DNA of 64,000 bases from Hydractinia echinata. Lineage: Eukaryota; Cnidaria; Hydrozoa; Anthoathecata; Hydractiniidae. Below, piece by piece: positions 47,441 to 61,400 of this stretch. The translations under genes and the position numbers were made by a program. Each line of letters starts with the position of its first letter. Position 1 is the stretch's first letter. The notes under the pieces are model-generated. The model had not been told where the DNA came from. It saw nothing but the letters and a program-made list of their open reading frames with translations, and made no database searches. Location of the stretch: contig JASGCC010000182.1 in assembly GCA_030067915.1 (NCBI GenBank), positions 62,001 to 126,000 of the forward strand. Reading direction: 5' to 3'.

Positions 47441-50157
47441 AAATCAGTCAAAAATCGGTCAAAAAAATTCTTCTGCAAAATTTTCCATTTCAGCTAGCTG
47501 CAACAATTTCTACTGCAAAATTTTTCACTTCTTCATACTTTGATTTCTTTAGGACCTAGGTCATTGAGTTCTATGTTGCTCATTTGTAAATGCCTTAACT
47601 TTTGAATAGTATGTTAGCAAAATACTGAGTTTGCCTCTATTAAAAAATAACTGAACTTTAGGCACCCAAAAATTAATATATACCGCACATTTCGTGAAAA
47701 TGTTGTCATCTGCACAAATATATTCTGCAAAATGAAGCATTTTTGTACCACTCATTCACAAAAAAATAAGTTTCAGGAAAACTTATTGTGTAAATAATTT
47801 GTACCCTTGGCAAGTTAGGCTCTAACAACAATTTTGAATGCATATTAAAATTCCAATTAAAAGTTGTAAAGGTAGTTGCGTTGCTTATAGCCTGGAAAAG
47901 ATTTGAGGTAAACCTATGTGTGTTTATACTTTTTATGCTTCATATTTCCAAACTTTGTTAAAAACTTGTTGAGTCTTGCTAGAAACAATACTACACCGAG
48001 GTTTTTCACCCAAAAATAATCCCACTTATCCAGCCTATATCCTGCAATATCTGATTCCTGCTAAACCCACCCTTATTTTGTAGGTTAAAACACTAATCCG
48101 GTGGTAGAAGTGATATAGAGTAAGTATGGTATTCTTGGTCACTGTTGAATATAACATTTTAGGGATGCTTTTAGGCAGGTTTAGGAACTTTCAAAATAAA
48201 TTAAAATATTTATGAAACTGCCAAAATTTGTCTTTGCAAACTGTACATGCAGGTATTCTTCTTGGAAAGACAGACATCACAAATATTTGGCGATTCAGAG
48301 TATCACCTGATTTTTTATCAAAACTTCATAAAATGGTGAAAAAATGTTATTTTACCTTGCATTTATGCCTATCATCTTTAAATATATAGGGCACAGAACA
48401 ATATAACATTAATGTGCTAAGATTATTTCGAGTTCTTTATTGTTTTTTTTTAGTATTTTTTCATTTTTTTAGGTCAGCCATAATCTAACACAGCCATCTT
48501 CAGCATTTCGAAAAAATGTTCACAGAGTAAACTGCAAACATAAAATTGTGAAAAATAAACCATCACTAAAACTAATGTATATTTATATAATTTATTTTAG
48601 TCTTATTTTGGTTATTTAATAGTATTTACTTCACATAATTTTCTGGTATACCAGACTTCTATGGTTTTCTTTGTCAATTTTACAGAATTTGTACCATGAA
48701 ATTTTTAAAACTTTCCAGTTAAATCCGCAGTTTTTACTTTTTTAGAACTAAGTGTAAATCTGTATATTTTTGTTATTTATTCAGATGTAATTAAAATTTA
48801 ATATATTTAGTATATATAAATTTTGTTATTTTTCGCCCATATTATAATACTTTTCAGGCCAGGTTACTTTAACCCCTATATGAGAACAATGTTATAAGAA
48901 CATGAACCTCATATAAAAAATAAGAACATCCCCAGACTCAAATCATTGTTTTTACAACTAAGAACGACCCCAGTTTTGTAATCATTTCTTTTCTCGCATA
49001 CAACAAGTGGGAAATGACATTCGCACTGGATCGATCGCGCCGCTGTTCACAATTATTGGAATTTCCATAAAGAACAAAATAAAACAATCAATTTCTAGTG
49101 GCGAATACCATTATACCATTAGACTCACAGTGTGACAAAAACTTAGACACCTTTACTTTAATTGCACACAACGATGCGGATAGATTTTCCAGTCTTTTAG
49201 TTGGACATAACAAACAGTAGAGTTGTTTGATATTGTCAAAATTCCCGGTGCAATATTTTTTAAGCTATTGAAAGACGAGAATGGTTCATGAAAGAAAAGA
49301 GTGACGGAAATTACTTTCTTCATCTCCTCACTGAATATAAACAAGTTGTAACCTCTCTAACTCATATCTCAGGTTCACTTATTGATAGCATTTATATCCA
49401 TGACAATTGTTAAAAATTGACTTGTTAAAAATGTCTATTTTAGTGATCACGATGCAATCAAACTAAAACTACTCAAGAAATGGAATATTCAAAAAGCCTC
49501 AAAAACCGGTTAAGTCACATAGTTTTGCGTAATCATTCAATCGTTTATCCTGTTTATAAATTGGAAATCTCAGCCTTGGGTCGATCATTAAACGTTTTGC
49601 TCTGAGGAAAGTTTCTCTTGACAAGGCGGAAATCTTCAAGCCTTAAGGCTTCTTGTTACTTTTTGTTCTCACCATGCCATTCTTTTGCACATCTGCACTG
49701 ATTCATCAAGGATTTGGAGATGGCTATAGAAACGCAGTTTTTTCAAACAAAATGAAGAGTGTACCAGCTAAGTAGTGTTAAAAAGACTGTAGAATCTTCT
49801 CCTTGCAGGATTTGAACCTGATTAGTTTCAATTAAGAAAATCAGTATTCAGAATTAACTATCAAATTTTCAAACTTAAGACTTTATATTTGGTATATCTT
49901 TACGCTACTCTTCCCGAACTGTTGAAATGATTAGGGATTAACACGAGTTCTATAAATATTTGACAAAATTTCGGAACGAGTCAATTTTAAAGTTGACAAA
50001 TAGCATGAATTAACAAATACAGCTGATTGGCAGAGACCAACCAAACAACTTCTAAGATGTCGCGCCTTTTGTTACTCTACAAAACAATCCACATCAGGGC
50101 GCGTAAAGACATAAAGGGGTCATGTTGAGGTCAGCGAGAATTATAGTATCATTTAAG
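47441..50157. other. Intergenic, no gene seen
   Basis: Long AT-rich stretch without exon-like sequence. About 48860-48960 repeats 'ataagaacat' words as in the CACG elements, and 49622-49660 is a piece of the ggcggaaatcttcaagcc family. Confidence 0.5.
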
Positions 50158-50277
50158 CAACCTCGTCCCCAGGACCCCTTTTCGTTTCTATATATTGGGA
50201 ACGACGCAAAGAGCGACCTTCTTCTTTGCGCCGTCACCAAAATAAAAGAGCGAAAAGGGGCCCTGGGGACGAGGTTG
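50158..50277. mobile_element. 120-bp foldback MITE of the caacctcgtccccagg family
   Basis: The ends caacctcgtccccagg and cctggggacgaggttg are perfect complements, and the arms continue with ccccttttcg / cgaaaagggg. The middle holds a second hairpin (gacgcaaagag...ctttgcgccgtc). This is the clearest member of the family. Confidence 0.88.
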
Positions 50278-52261
50278 TCATTTAAGATAACATAAGGTTC
50301 TAATTGAACTTTGACATATTCAAGGTGTGTTTTTCTGATATCAAAAGAGCCGAGGTTTGATAGAGTGGTCCTGGGCTACAGTAAATAATAATTTTAACAT
50401 TTTTAGAAATTTCTTCACAGGAACGATAAAGAGTCCTTTAAAAATGAGCTTGGTTTTACGCACGTGTTTAGCGAACATGTGTTATTAATATCGGTATCTG
50501 TGCACATCGTGCCGCACGTTAATAAAGAAGAGTCATGATGATGACGTCATGTTTTACTTATACCAAAAGTATAAAAAGTTTAAGTTTTCTCTTTCCATTC
50601 GAAAAAATAAATGTTTTAACTTGGCTTCCTTTTACCCCCTGATATTTCTCTGTTGCTAAGTGATGACCTTATCTTATCTGGTTAGGTCACAGTGGTACAA
50701 AACTTAGTGCTATAGGCAACCACTTTCAACTATGCGAATCAACCACAATATATCTACAGACAAATATTGTTGCGTACCCAACGTCGTATAATGTATTTTT
50801 TTGTGGTTTATTAACTATTATGAATATATTATAGCTCTGCTCGATTCTTTGCTGATGAGTCGGCATGTGTTTTTAATAATTAAGTGACAAAATAGCAACA
50901 TAACGCTCTTCTCCATTGATAGAGAAAACACCCTTCTCCGTTGATAATAAAGCTTTCAAAATTTTAAAAATTGATTTATCGACAATTTATAAGAAAATAG
51001 ATTTTCTCTGGAGAATAAATTTTTCAAAAATAAATTTAATTTTACAATTTCACACAAATTGAGGATCCGCGATGGAGTATTTTCAAAAAATAAAATCACT
51101 AGTTGCAAATAAAAATAGTTAATATGTAAAACTAGGATAAAATGGCGAAAATAAAATGATTATTATTACACAGTAAATATATGTTAACTATCTAAGACAC
51201 TTTTCTTTCCACACTCATTTTACTATCGAAATATTGAAAGAATTATATTTTAAATTCAAATGTTATAAATTTTTAAAATGACACATGAACCAAAAGAAAA
51301 ACTCCGCTGGTTTAACCTGTTCACAACTTGAAGATGAAGAACAAGGAAGACAGTCTTACGGTGTGTGTTCTTTATTTACACTACGACCAAGTAATAACCT
51401 GATTTTTCTGGATGTATATTACGACCACCAGGTGAAAGGGCTCATAAACACGAAACTGGTTCAATAATTATGTTCTCCTATATATTACGAAATCTTTCTT
51501 CAATCTTTGTGATTCAGAGAATACTTACTGTATATTCTCAAGACATGGAATTGAAATTCGGATACTGTAAATCTTTATACTTAATTCAGTATTAGGTTCT
51601 GGCTACACTTTAAGAAAATTTCAAATAGCCCCAAAACATAAAACTTCTTAAGCTAATTCCACATTGTAATCACTATAAAGCTTTCTTTATCCAGAATTCG
51701 AATGGTAATGAGTTTTACTTTTCTGTGTAGTAAGATAACTTGTTGTTTAACTGTTGTTTTTAGTACGAACTATATTTACAAAAACATATGCTTATAGCAC
51801 ACGAGATCGTTGGCTATTTATATTGGCTACATGAATACCGCCCTATAAGAGAATTAAAATTTGATAATAAGGCAAACATTATTAAAATTATAGCATCTGT
51901 CTTATTTCTATACCAAAAAAAATTAAAACTGCCAATTTTGTGACGCAAATATTTTTATTGAAATTACACAACCACGATCTCAGAGTCTGTTGCCTCTCTT
52001 CTGTAATTTTAACAACGAGGTCAATATGCGCAGCGCTAGTAAGAGACAAAAATCCTTGAGAACGAGGTTGAAAATTACAGACAATTCTTTCTTACGTTTG
52101 TCCCAGGTCTCTGCTACTTTCTGTTCATCTTATGAATTTCCGTGGACAATAATGCCATGTATTTTTAAAAAAAATTATATTTGAGAACTGAGAAGGTCAA
52201 ATTTTTCGTTCTTTTTAGCTACAATTGGTCAGTCTAATTAAACGCCACGTATATCCAGTGC

Positions 52262-52415
52262 CATAACCGCCGGGGGGGGGCCAGGGGGGCACAGCCCCCC
52301 CCCCCCCCCAATAATTCTCCTACTAAAAAAAAAGAAAGAAAGAAAGAGAGAAAGAAAGAAAGAAATAAAAGAAAGGAGGAGAGAAAGAGAAAGAGCCAGA
52401 GAGACAGAGAGAAAT
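52262..52415. repeat. G9/C16 foldback followed by a purine tract
   Basis: Runs of G (52272-52280 and 52284-52289) face a run of about 16 C (52295-52310), able to form a GC hairpin or quadruplex. A GAAA-rich purine tract of about 90 bp follows. Confidence 0.85.
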
Positions 52416-52739
52416 GAAAAACATAAAACAGATGTTCTACTCATGGTCAAAATCACTGAATGTTTTAAGGAAGGTGGCAGCACATTTTAAAAAGTCCAAA
52501 TGCGATGTAAATTTTCTAAAAAGTGCCAGCACCCTTAAAATTTCTAGTGTTCTTATCATTTTTAATATTATTGTAGTCGTGTAATGTAAATATGTATCTC
52601 TTTCTATCTTTTTGGTTTCTGATGGAAATTTTTATCTAAATTTTGATGCCAATTAAACAATGCAGCTTTCTAAACTACAAAAATATCGAAATATTCCTCG
52701 TGTTTTTTAACATTGAACCAAGAGATCGTTGACGTCTGG

Positions 52740-52960
52740 AAGGGCATTTTCAGGCAATCTACAATCGTGGACAAAAATATTGAGACTAAGGCAGTTTTTT
52801 ACTCATTATCCAAATATGGACAACACAGTCAAATAGTCAATGCTCTGCAGCCGGCAGGTTGCAAAGTCGCTACTTTTGGACACAAGTAGGCCAGGCAGAG
52901 AGCGTTGAAAAGCTGCTAGTCACATTCTTTAGCACGCCCGCACACCGAAATAACTCACGT
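52740..52960 (+). repeat. Dispersed repeat, copy 1
   Basis: The block around cagc(c/t)ggcagg(t/c)tgcaaagtcgct, tcaatgctctgcag and cacaagtaggccagg recurs in the same orientation at about 57530-57720. Non-coding. Confidence 0.8.
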
Positions 52961-55449
52961 TCTATATAGGTTCTGACGCTTTTTATATCACTACTGTCAG
53001 TATGAACATGAAAAACCTGTTGGGATCTCGATAGTTATCTTTAAGCACTTAAGAATTTATCCTGCATACACCCTCCAACTATTGGAGAAAGACATCTTTA
53101 GTTTCTTAAAACTGGTCATCTCAAACACCAAGTCTGAAGTTCGGACCTCTTATTTCGAGTTGCATGCATTACCGCAAAACCATTAACACTCATGGGTTCG
53201 CCCGTCAACATAAATTAATTTTCAGGAGCCCTAGAATGAAGTTACGCGCAGCCATTTTGAACACATACTCATACACGACTATTGTTTTTATTATAAGAAA
53301 ATTAAGAATTTTTACGAAATCTTTCTTCTCATAATTTATAAACTCTGACCCCAGAACTTTTTATAGGATTAAATCTTGATCCCTGTGTTACATATCAAGA
53401 AGTTTGAGATCGCGTATTGATTGTGGGATAACCCCCCCCCCCCCCTCCTTCTATGTGAAAAAGCGATAAAGTCCTGGGTACAAGGTTGATATTTTAATGG
53501 ATTATGTTGTCTGTTACTAAGCAGGTTGTCAACGATGTATTGAAACCAAATAAGAGGTTCAAAGTGCATAGAAGGGAAAATTACAGACATCATGCCTTTT
53601 TTAATGAAGTCTCTGCTGACATAAAACCCCAACCTTGTCTCCAGGCATCTTTGTTATGTCGATTATTAAAGCCAACATTTTTATATACATTTTCAACCAT
53701 ATTTCAACACCGAGTGTCATGTTTTTTTAACGTACAGAGAGTGGTTGATAATTCATAAAACATTATCGCTGAACGTGCTTCTTCTTTGATCTTACGTAAA
53801 TGAAATATTTTGAATATATCTACCCTTAAAGCTTTCTAAAGGTTTCTTTTTTTTTGTTTTTTTTATAAAAATATAATTAACTAAGCGGCGAAGGTTCTTT
53901 TCAGGGATAAAGAGAGAGAATTAGATTGGGTACAAGGTTGTTTCTTATCAGCTTCTTCTTCGTTTTTTGATATTCTTGCTAGCTGTGAATACATTGTGTT
54001 TGATTTTTGTTTTTATCTTTCTTTTTGTAGATATATTGTTCAGACTTGTTAGAAACGTAAAAAAAAATAAAGAGAAAAAAAGAGAGAGATAGAGAGAAAA
54101 TAGAAAATAAAATAAAATAAAAAATAAAAACACGTTTGAAAGTAAAGAAATAACGCTTTTAGAAGTGTGTATCGTATGAAATATTTTTATATATATATTC
54201 ATATCTGGTTAAAGTAAAAAGAAGAATTTTTTTTTGTAATTTCTCTTATAATAAAATAATTCTCAACAGTAATGATTGGGAAATTTTCGAAGAGCACAAG
54301 ATTTAAAAAAAGGGACAGAATTGCGGTGAGTTGGTTGTAGCTATTTGATTGGTTGACGAAGAACGTGCAGCAATCTCATTGGTTGAAAATAGAGTAGTGT
54401 ATTAAGCAATACAAAAACTGCTGCACGATAGCCTTACCAGTTCTTCGTAGTTTAAATAAATAATAGACACCTACGAAAACATATAGCAGGATGAACTTAA
54501 AGAAGGTTACTGTTATACAGTTGTGAGGGTACGTTTTCTTCTACTTGCAGTAAACCGCGACGTTTATGTCCACTTTGCTTAATTTCCCACATTCCGACCT
54601 CGTTCTTAGGCTTCTGAGGTTTTTTGGAGGTTTAAATAAACCCAGGAACGCGCTAAAAACAAAAACCTGGTTACGGAGTTGCCTACGATTCACTAAAATA
54701 AAAATATGTTTTGAGAGGTGGGTGTTCCGGAAATCTCACCCCGGACCCCGTACAGAGGGTTTTGTTTTTGTAGTTATGTACTGCTGATACTAAATAAAAT
54801 ATTGTTTTAGTTAGCAACTTATAAACTTTGAAATATGCACAGTAATTCCTTCCAGAACTTGTGAATACTGGATATCTGTATCGAATTTGTAAACACAGTT
54901 TTCAAATTCTTAAAATTAGTTACATAAACAAATTTTCCTTCGTCACGTTTATCATAAACAAAAATTAAACCAATCAGGTTTCAGTATACTAAATTTTAAA
55001 CCAATCAGTTTCAGTATATGTAATGTACAACCATTATAACCCGCTCAAGGCTGATTACATTCTCAGTTATTTTTTACTGATGTATTCTAAAATCTATCTT
55101 TTTGTTTCGAGACTTCCTAAGGAGAGTTTGACCATGAAAGATTCGTGTTTTCCGTTTTAGGTTTTGAAATAAATTCCGTGAATGTTTAGTTACAAATAAA
55201 AGATATAAAAAATTTATGCATATGTTTTAAAGCTTCACTACTGAATAATACATTCGTTGCCATGAAATGAGGTTCCATTTGTATTTTCCACAAATGAAAA
55301 CACGATATCAGGCGAATGAAACGAAAAGAAAGCAGGAATGCCAGTTAAGAATAGAGACACCAGTCAAAATCTTCTGGTTGGTTATTTATATGTTGTTTTT
55401 GGTTTGCTTGTTTTGTGTTAATCTATTTTGTATTTTCTTTACCTTACAG

Positions 55450-58400
55450 GTCGCTGTAAGGATCCGCCCAATCAGCCATGCTGAGGTCTCCATGGGATGT
55501 GCAGAAATCATCAGTGCGATTGAGAATAACGTGAGTGACGTATTTTCGAGAATCGATAATATATACACGTTGATTTAAAAAAATGTTCTAAAATTAAAAC
55601 AACGCTTTACCGGCGAGAAAAGTTTTTGGATATTACTTTTATGCATATGTTGTTTATCCAAAATGACTTAGAAATCCTTCCTCGATGAATCATCACTCGT
55701 CGATACTAAGTGATTGTACACGGTATTTTACATAAGTACCTCCCCCCCCGTCTCTAATTTCACGCAGCGTTGTAGGTGGTTTTAATTTTCAAACTATTTT
55801 ACTGATTTCGATCTATTTTTGTTATATACTTCCTATCTCCACTTTGCTTTTTCACTTCTTATGACATTATTATACAATTTTTTATACATTTATTTGCAGT
55901 ATGAATAGTTGTGCTGTTTATAAAAAGCGCGCTCTACAGCGTCGTCCCCAGATTCTCTTATGTTCTTATATATTCCTGATACTAAAACCAATACTGGGGA
56001 CAAGGTTGTGTGATAGCAACATATTTAACAATCGAATTTTTTTTTTAAGATGGTGTGTATGCTTGATCCGTCTGATAACGAGTACGATATACTTCGTGTA
56101 AATCGATCACGCGAAAAGACGTTCGTTTTCGACCACGTGTTTGGCCCCTATTCTTCTCAGGTATGTTGTTACTGTTAACGTATGGTGATCCGATAATGTG
56201 TGATGTTGTGCTAACGTATGTTATTACCGATAACGTACGATGTACCGATAATTTACGGTATTATTGATACCGTACGGTGTTACCGATAACGTGCAATGTT
56301 GTCGATAATGTATGATGTAACCGATAATTTACGCTGTTGTCGAAACATACAGTGTTACCAATAACGTGCGATGTTGTCGATAATGTATGATGTAACCGAC
56401 AATTTACGATGTTGTCGATAACGTATGATGTTACCGATAATGTGCGGTGTGTTGCACAGCGCTTCATTTGGCGGAAAGAAGCAGACGCACTCAATGCTGA
56501 ATTGTGCATATATGCATTTATACATAAATGCATATATAAATATGTTCCCCATTGACAATTTTCTTTCAAGTTACACGTCAATAAATTATTCATCCACGTA
56601 GATTTTCATTTTATTACATGTTTTTCTCTTTTAAGGATGCTTATGAAAAGTACTTTTTCAGGCTTAAAATATGCTTAGGTTATGCTTATAGCAAAAAAGA
56701 TTTATTGGGATATGCTTATGAAAACACATAATCAAGCTCAAAAATGTGCTTATTTGAAAAAAATATATTATTGCATTTGAATTTTAAACATCAGTAATTA
56801 AAATTTAAATTTTACTACATACTGCTTAATTCAGACATAAAGAATAAAAAGAAAAAGACTGCCCACGAAAACTGCCCACGAAACAAAAAACATAAAAACT
56901 TCAGAACATTTTCTTAGGCTTCACATAATGCTTAACATCTGCTTAAAAAATGACTAAATTTAGGCCTACAGATGCTTATAAATGTCATGTTTATAATTTA
57001 ACGGATGCTTATAAATGTCATGTTTATAAAAAAATACATGTAAGTTTTTCATGATGAAGTTTGTGAAAGAAATTACAACGTGACAACTTATGAGGTTCAT
57101 TATTTAAATACGTTATTCATTTTGTTGCTTACAAACAACTACAGTGTCAGTGAAAATTAGCTATTCTCTTACTAGTCCATATATAAGATGGCCCTGATTT
57201 ACATGTGGTGTTATTACAACGGCCCTTCCTCATGGGCTTTTCATGATTAAGAAATACTTTTTAAACAAAGCGATAAAAGAAAGCTTGCCGAGAGCAAAGT
57301 TGACATCTACAGTCACTTATGGTCTAACTGAGATAAAATAAAAAATACTTTCTTCAATCAAAGTTGGAACAACAAACAGAAAACGCATGCAAAATATTTT
57401 ATATAATACTGAATCAGCCAATTTAAAAATGCTATACTATGGTGAAATCGCAATAAAAATCCCACTACTATTTTTGACAAAAGTTGGCGTATGTTACAAC
57501 ATGTTTAATGAAAGAAAATGATGTTGCAATCCTGGTCAAAAATTTTTTTTGTCATTCTTCACATATGGACAAAAGGTATCTAACAGTCAATGCTCTGCAG
57601 CTGGCAGGCTGCAAAGTCGCTATTTTTGCACACAGGTGGGTCAGGTAGGGAGCATTTGAAATTTAATAGTTGCACACACGACGCATAAACGACGAAATAA
57701 GCCACGTCGAAATTCGTGGAAAATGACTATGCTAGTGTCAGCAACAATTAGCACATTTTAAGAGTTTCGGTTTGACCAATTAACCTAAGATCCGCAGTCA
57801 CAAGTTCATAAGTTCAAAATGCGCGACTCTGATATAGAATTAGCCTATATAATTACTTGTGGCGGCGAACTTCAAAATTAGCCGTCTGATTGTGTAGCAA
57901 TAAAACTTTGAAATGTCTGCACCCAACATGTACTATTCTTGGTTCAAAATGAATCATCATTTATTGATTTAGTTATTTAGTTATTTCAGAAGATTAACAT
58001 TACATCTTTATCTATTATTTTAGGGTCAAGTATACAATCAAACGACAAAAGCTTTAGTTGAATCTGTATTAGATGGTTACAATGCCACTATTTTTGCTTA
58101 CGGGCCAACTGGTAATTTGCTTTTTTTTTTAAGTTGGAAACAGAGCGGATTATATGAATAAATTTAGAATGGAATTCCAAAAAAACAAAACAAACACGAA
58201 CAAACATAACTCTCTTTTGTTGGTGTGACTATGTAACGTTAAAAAAATAGCAAATCCATATTTTTGTTCCTAAAAGACTAATAAAGACCAAAGTAAGTGT
58301 GACCAGGCAATTTTCTTGAATTAAAATTTGTCTTTATTTAGGAGCTGGCAAAACATATACAATGGTTGGAACAGATGTTGAACCTGGTATAATGGTCCTC

Positions 58401-61400
58401 ACATTAAACTATCTTTATCAAGAAATGCATCGAACACGTCATGACCAGAAATATAGCGTAAAAATGTCGTATTTAGAGGTACGCATCATATATTACATCA
58501 AAGTTAATTATAACGTAATGCGTCGGTTAGGCGCTCTATCTCTAAAGGCCGGTTTCCACTGAAAAGAAATTGATTGAACTGTTCGATGTGCAACGCCTAC
58601 TTTTCGTTGTTTGACGTCAGATCGATTTGATCATTTTCGTTTGAGTGGAAAGCGCCTAAAGATAAAAAAAGGTTGATAAACGCTCGGTTGGTACATTCCG
58701 ATATTTGCAACAAAAAGACAACAACGTAACTCTGTTATAATCTAAATCTTAACATTATTTAGTCCGGGGTATTTGGCCGGGGGAATCCGCCCGAGGGAAT
58801 CCGCCCCTTCATAACTTTAAATACGATTTTCCAAATGAAATCAAATTTAACATACTTATAGTACGTCATAAAAAGAACAAAAAGTTAGCAGTAATTTTTT
58901 GTCTATGTCAGCACTTTTTCTGTGACGTCAACGGAAGCTGCTAATTAGCTGATTTGCTTAAAATTCAATCACTTTAATTCAGGAACGAATTTTAACATTC
59001 TGTTTGAAGTTCCAAATTAAAGTTATTTACCAATTTTTGCGAAGCAATTGAGCTTCGCGAGCGAAGCGAGCGAAGCGAAATTGTGGAGCACGTTTGCTAC
59101 ACGCGAGGTATACCAAGAGAATTATCGAGATTCTCAAAATTTCGATAGAAAAAAAATCATATAAAATCAGCGTAAGGAAATATGACTGATATTTTTTCAC
59201 AAAAGAGTAGGTTATTTTTTTCTCTACTAGAACAAATAAGTTTGGACCGAGCAGCTGTAATAAAAGTTAGCTAAAAATGCCAATAAATAGGCTTTGTACC
59301 CCCCTACCCCCCGTCTTTCGTACCCCCCCCCCGTTATTTCCCGATTTTCCGTTTGCCGGAAGCGAAAGACTGGGAAGTACACTCAAGCAATCAGAAAACG
59401 GCTATCGGTTAATTTGAATTATCGTGTATTTTACAGACCTAACACAAATACATAGTTTATACCAAGTCCTGATAATAATTGGCTTTGCTGGCCTGCTTTT
59501 TCTCTTAATATTTCGAGTTGGAAAGCTTGTACCTTTTCTTTGAAGACACACTATATTAATTTGAACGTTTATAATGCGCAAAAACGTGTTATATTTATGG
59601 CTTCATTAAAAAGAAGATTTTAAAGTACCAAATTATCAGCTTGAATTGGCATGTTTGTGGTATCCTTTTCATACAGCAGAAGAAAAGTGAGTTGCGAAGG
59701 TATGGATGATTTGAAAGTTATTTTACGTTTTTTCCTTGGTTTGATGTAGCTAGCTAGCTAACTAAATTACTTTTTGGTGCCTGTGACCACCATGGAAAAT
59801 ATTTTTTGCTGTCATCCTTCAATTGCATCATTAGCTAGCTACCTCTAGCTACAGTCAGAAGAAGAAAATTCAATCCGTAAAGTATTAACAAAACTCTTTC
59901 TTTTTAAATTTTATTATACAATTTTTAAATATTTCCTAAAACTCAAGTTGCTTCTTTTTTTTGTTGCATCGTGGAAATAAATTTAAGTCACCAATCCAAA
60001 ACTAACGGGAAAATATACCTCTTCATTCTTTAAGGTATATATTTGCTCATTTGTGGTTAAAAACTTTTGTACTAGCCTCTTTTTACTGATGTATGTTCTA
60101 AATATAAACTATTTTATCAAACGGTGCCTTTACCTGGAAGTTCTACTTTGTTTACCTACTTTCGCATGTTAAATTCTTCAACACTCGAATCTTGCAATAA
60201 ATTTTTCAAGAAGTGAGCTATGTACGACGTGTGAAGTCACGAATGACCAAGTGGACTTTTGTTCGATAATTGTGGCGACCGTTAATGTAATTATTGTTTT
60301 TGGAAGATTAAGGTTGGACATATATAAAGATATTTAGGGCTTCGTCATTTTCTTTACTACCCTATGTTTTTGCATTGTGTTTCATGAGCTTACAATAATG
60401 AGGTATATAGCTAAGTTATGATACGTAAAAACTACTCTTGAATGACCCTTTAAGAATGTGAAACCACATAATAGACCTTAATCAAATTTTGTGTTTTTCG
60501 TAACTTTTGTGTTCAGTATGGTAGATTAGTATGCGTGTCAACTGGCCAAAAAAGCCATAAGTATGAGGGCAAGCTTGGGCAAATATTTAAATACAATTTG
60601 TACTTCCCAAATGAAGAACAGTGCTTTCAATTTTGTTGTCTTGGCCACAAAAAGTAGTGATCTATATTTTATGTGGTTAGCCTCATTAATTCCAATATAT
60701 TTACCCTGTCATTTTTTTTCCAGAAGGGACAACATAGACGGTTCTAGAGTGTTAAAAAGCTTCCATTTGAGTTACAAAAACCTTTTAAATTTCTGTTCAA
60801 TAAGCAACAACTGTTATGTGGGATTGAACCCATATGAATATGAAGTGAACGCTCTACCGACTGAACTACCAACCCCTTAAAGTAAACAGATTTGCATGCC
60901 TTTATTAATTATATCAAGCATATTGTATCTAGTAAACACTTTTTGAGCACTCTGTCCCAAAAAATGATATATATTTGTAGTTTAGAAATTTAGCTCTGAA
61001 TATCGTCCCTCAAAGGCACTGGATTTTAATGTATTTAGAGACTTTACTATATATATAATTTAATATACTATATAAAAATGTTTTCTGTTTCTTTTTAGAT
61101 TGCGTACAATGAGAGCGAGAGATGTTATCTTTCAATACGTGAGATAAAAAGAAGAAAGCGAAACCTCACACCGCGTTGTTATTGTTTTTCTGTCAAAAAT
61201 TTGAAGCTGTTTTATAAATCTTGATAAAGTTAATAAATTGTTTTCGTTTCTGTAGATTGTTTGTTTTTATTTATTGTTTCCCGTGAGTTTTCGAAATTCA
61301 TTGCAGCAGATTCTGTGGATTCCGTGGCTTCAAGAAATCGGTTTTCATAACTAGTGCCGTTATTTTTACGACCCCACAAGCTGCTTCGTTCGCCTTCTCA

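Larger units (their letters stand above)
50278..55449. other. Intergenic and upstream region of the kinesin gene
   Basis: No complete gene is seen. 54345-54390 has two ATTGG (reverse CCAAT) sites within about 40 bp. 53455-53655 has ggtacaaggttg and caaccttgtctccagg, edges of the foldback family. The first exon of the kinesin should lie in or upstream of this stretch but could not be identified. Confidence 0.4.

Noticed and set aside
47228..47559. Plus-strand frames over the GIY-YIG region
   Set aside because: Antisense to a domain with a clear nuclease signature on the minus strand.
55267..55449. In-frame extension upstream of VAVRIRP giving a hydrophobic N-terminus for the kinesin
   Set aside because: The stretch ends in a pyrimidine-rich tract and CAG acceptor exactly at the conserved motor start; kinesins lack such a membrane segment, so this is intron sequence.
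59036..59095. gcgaagcga-type repeats considered as a regulatory array
   Set aside because: Too short and irregular; no supporting context.
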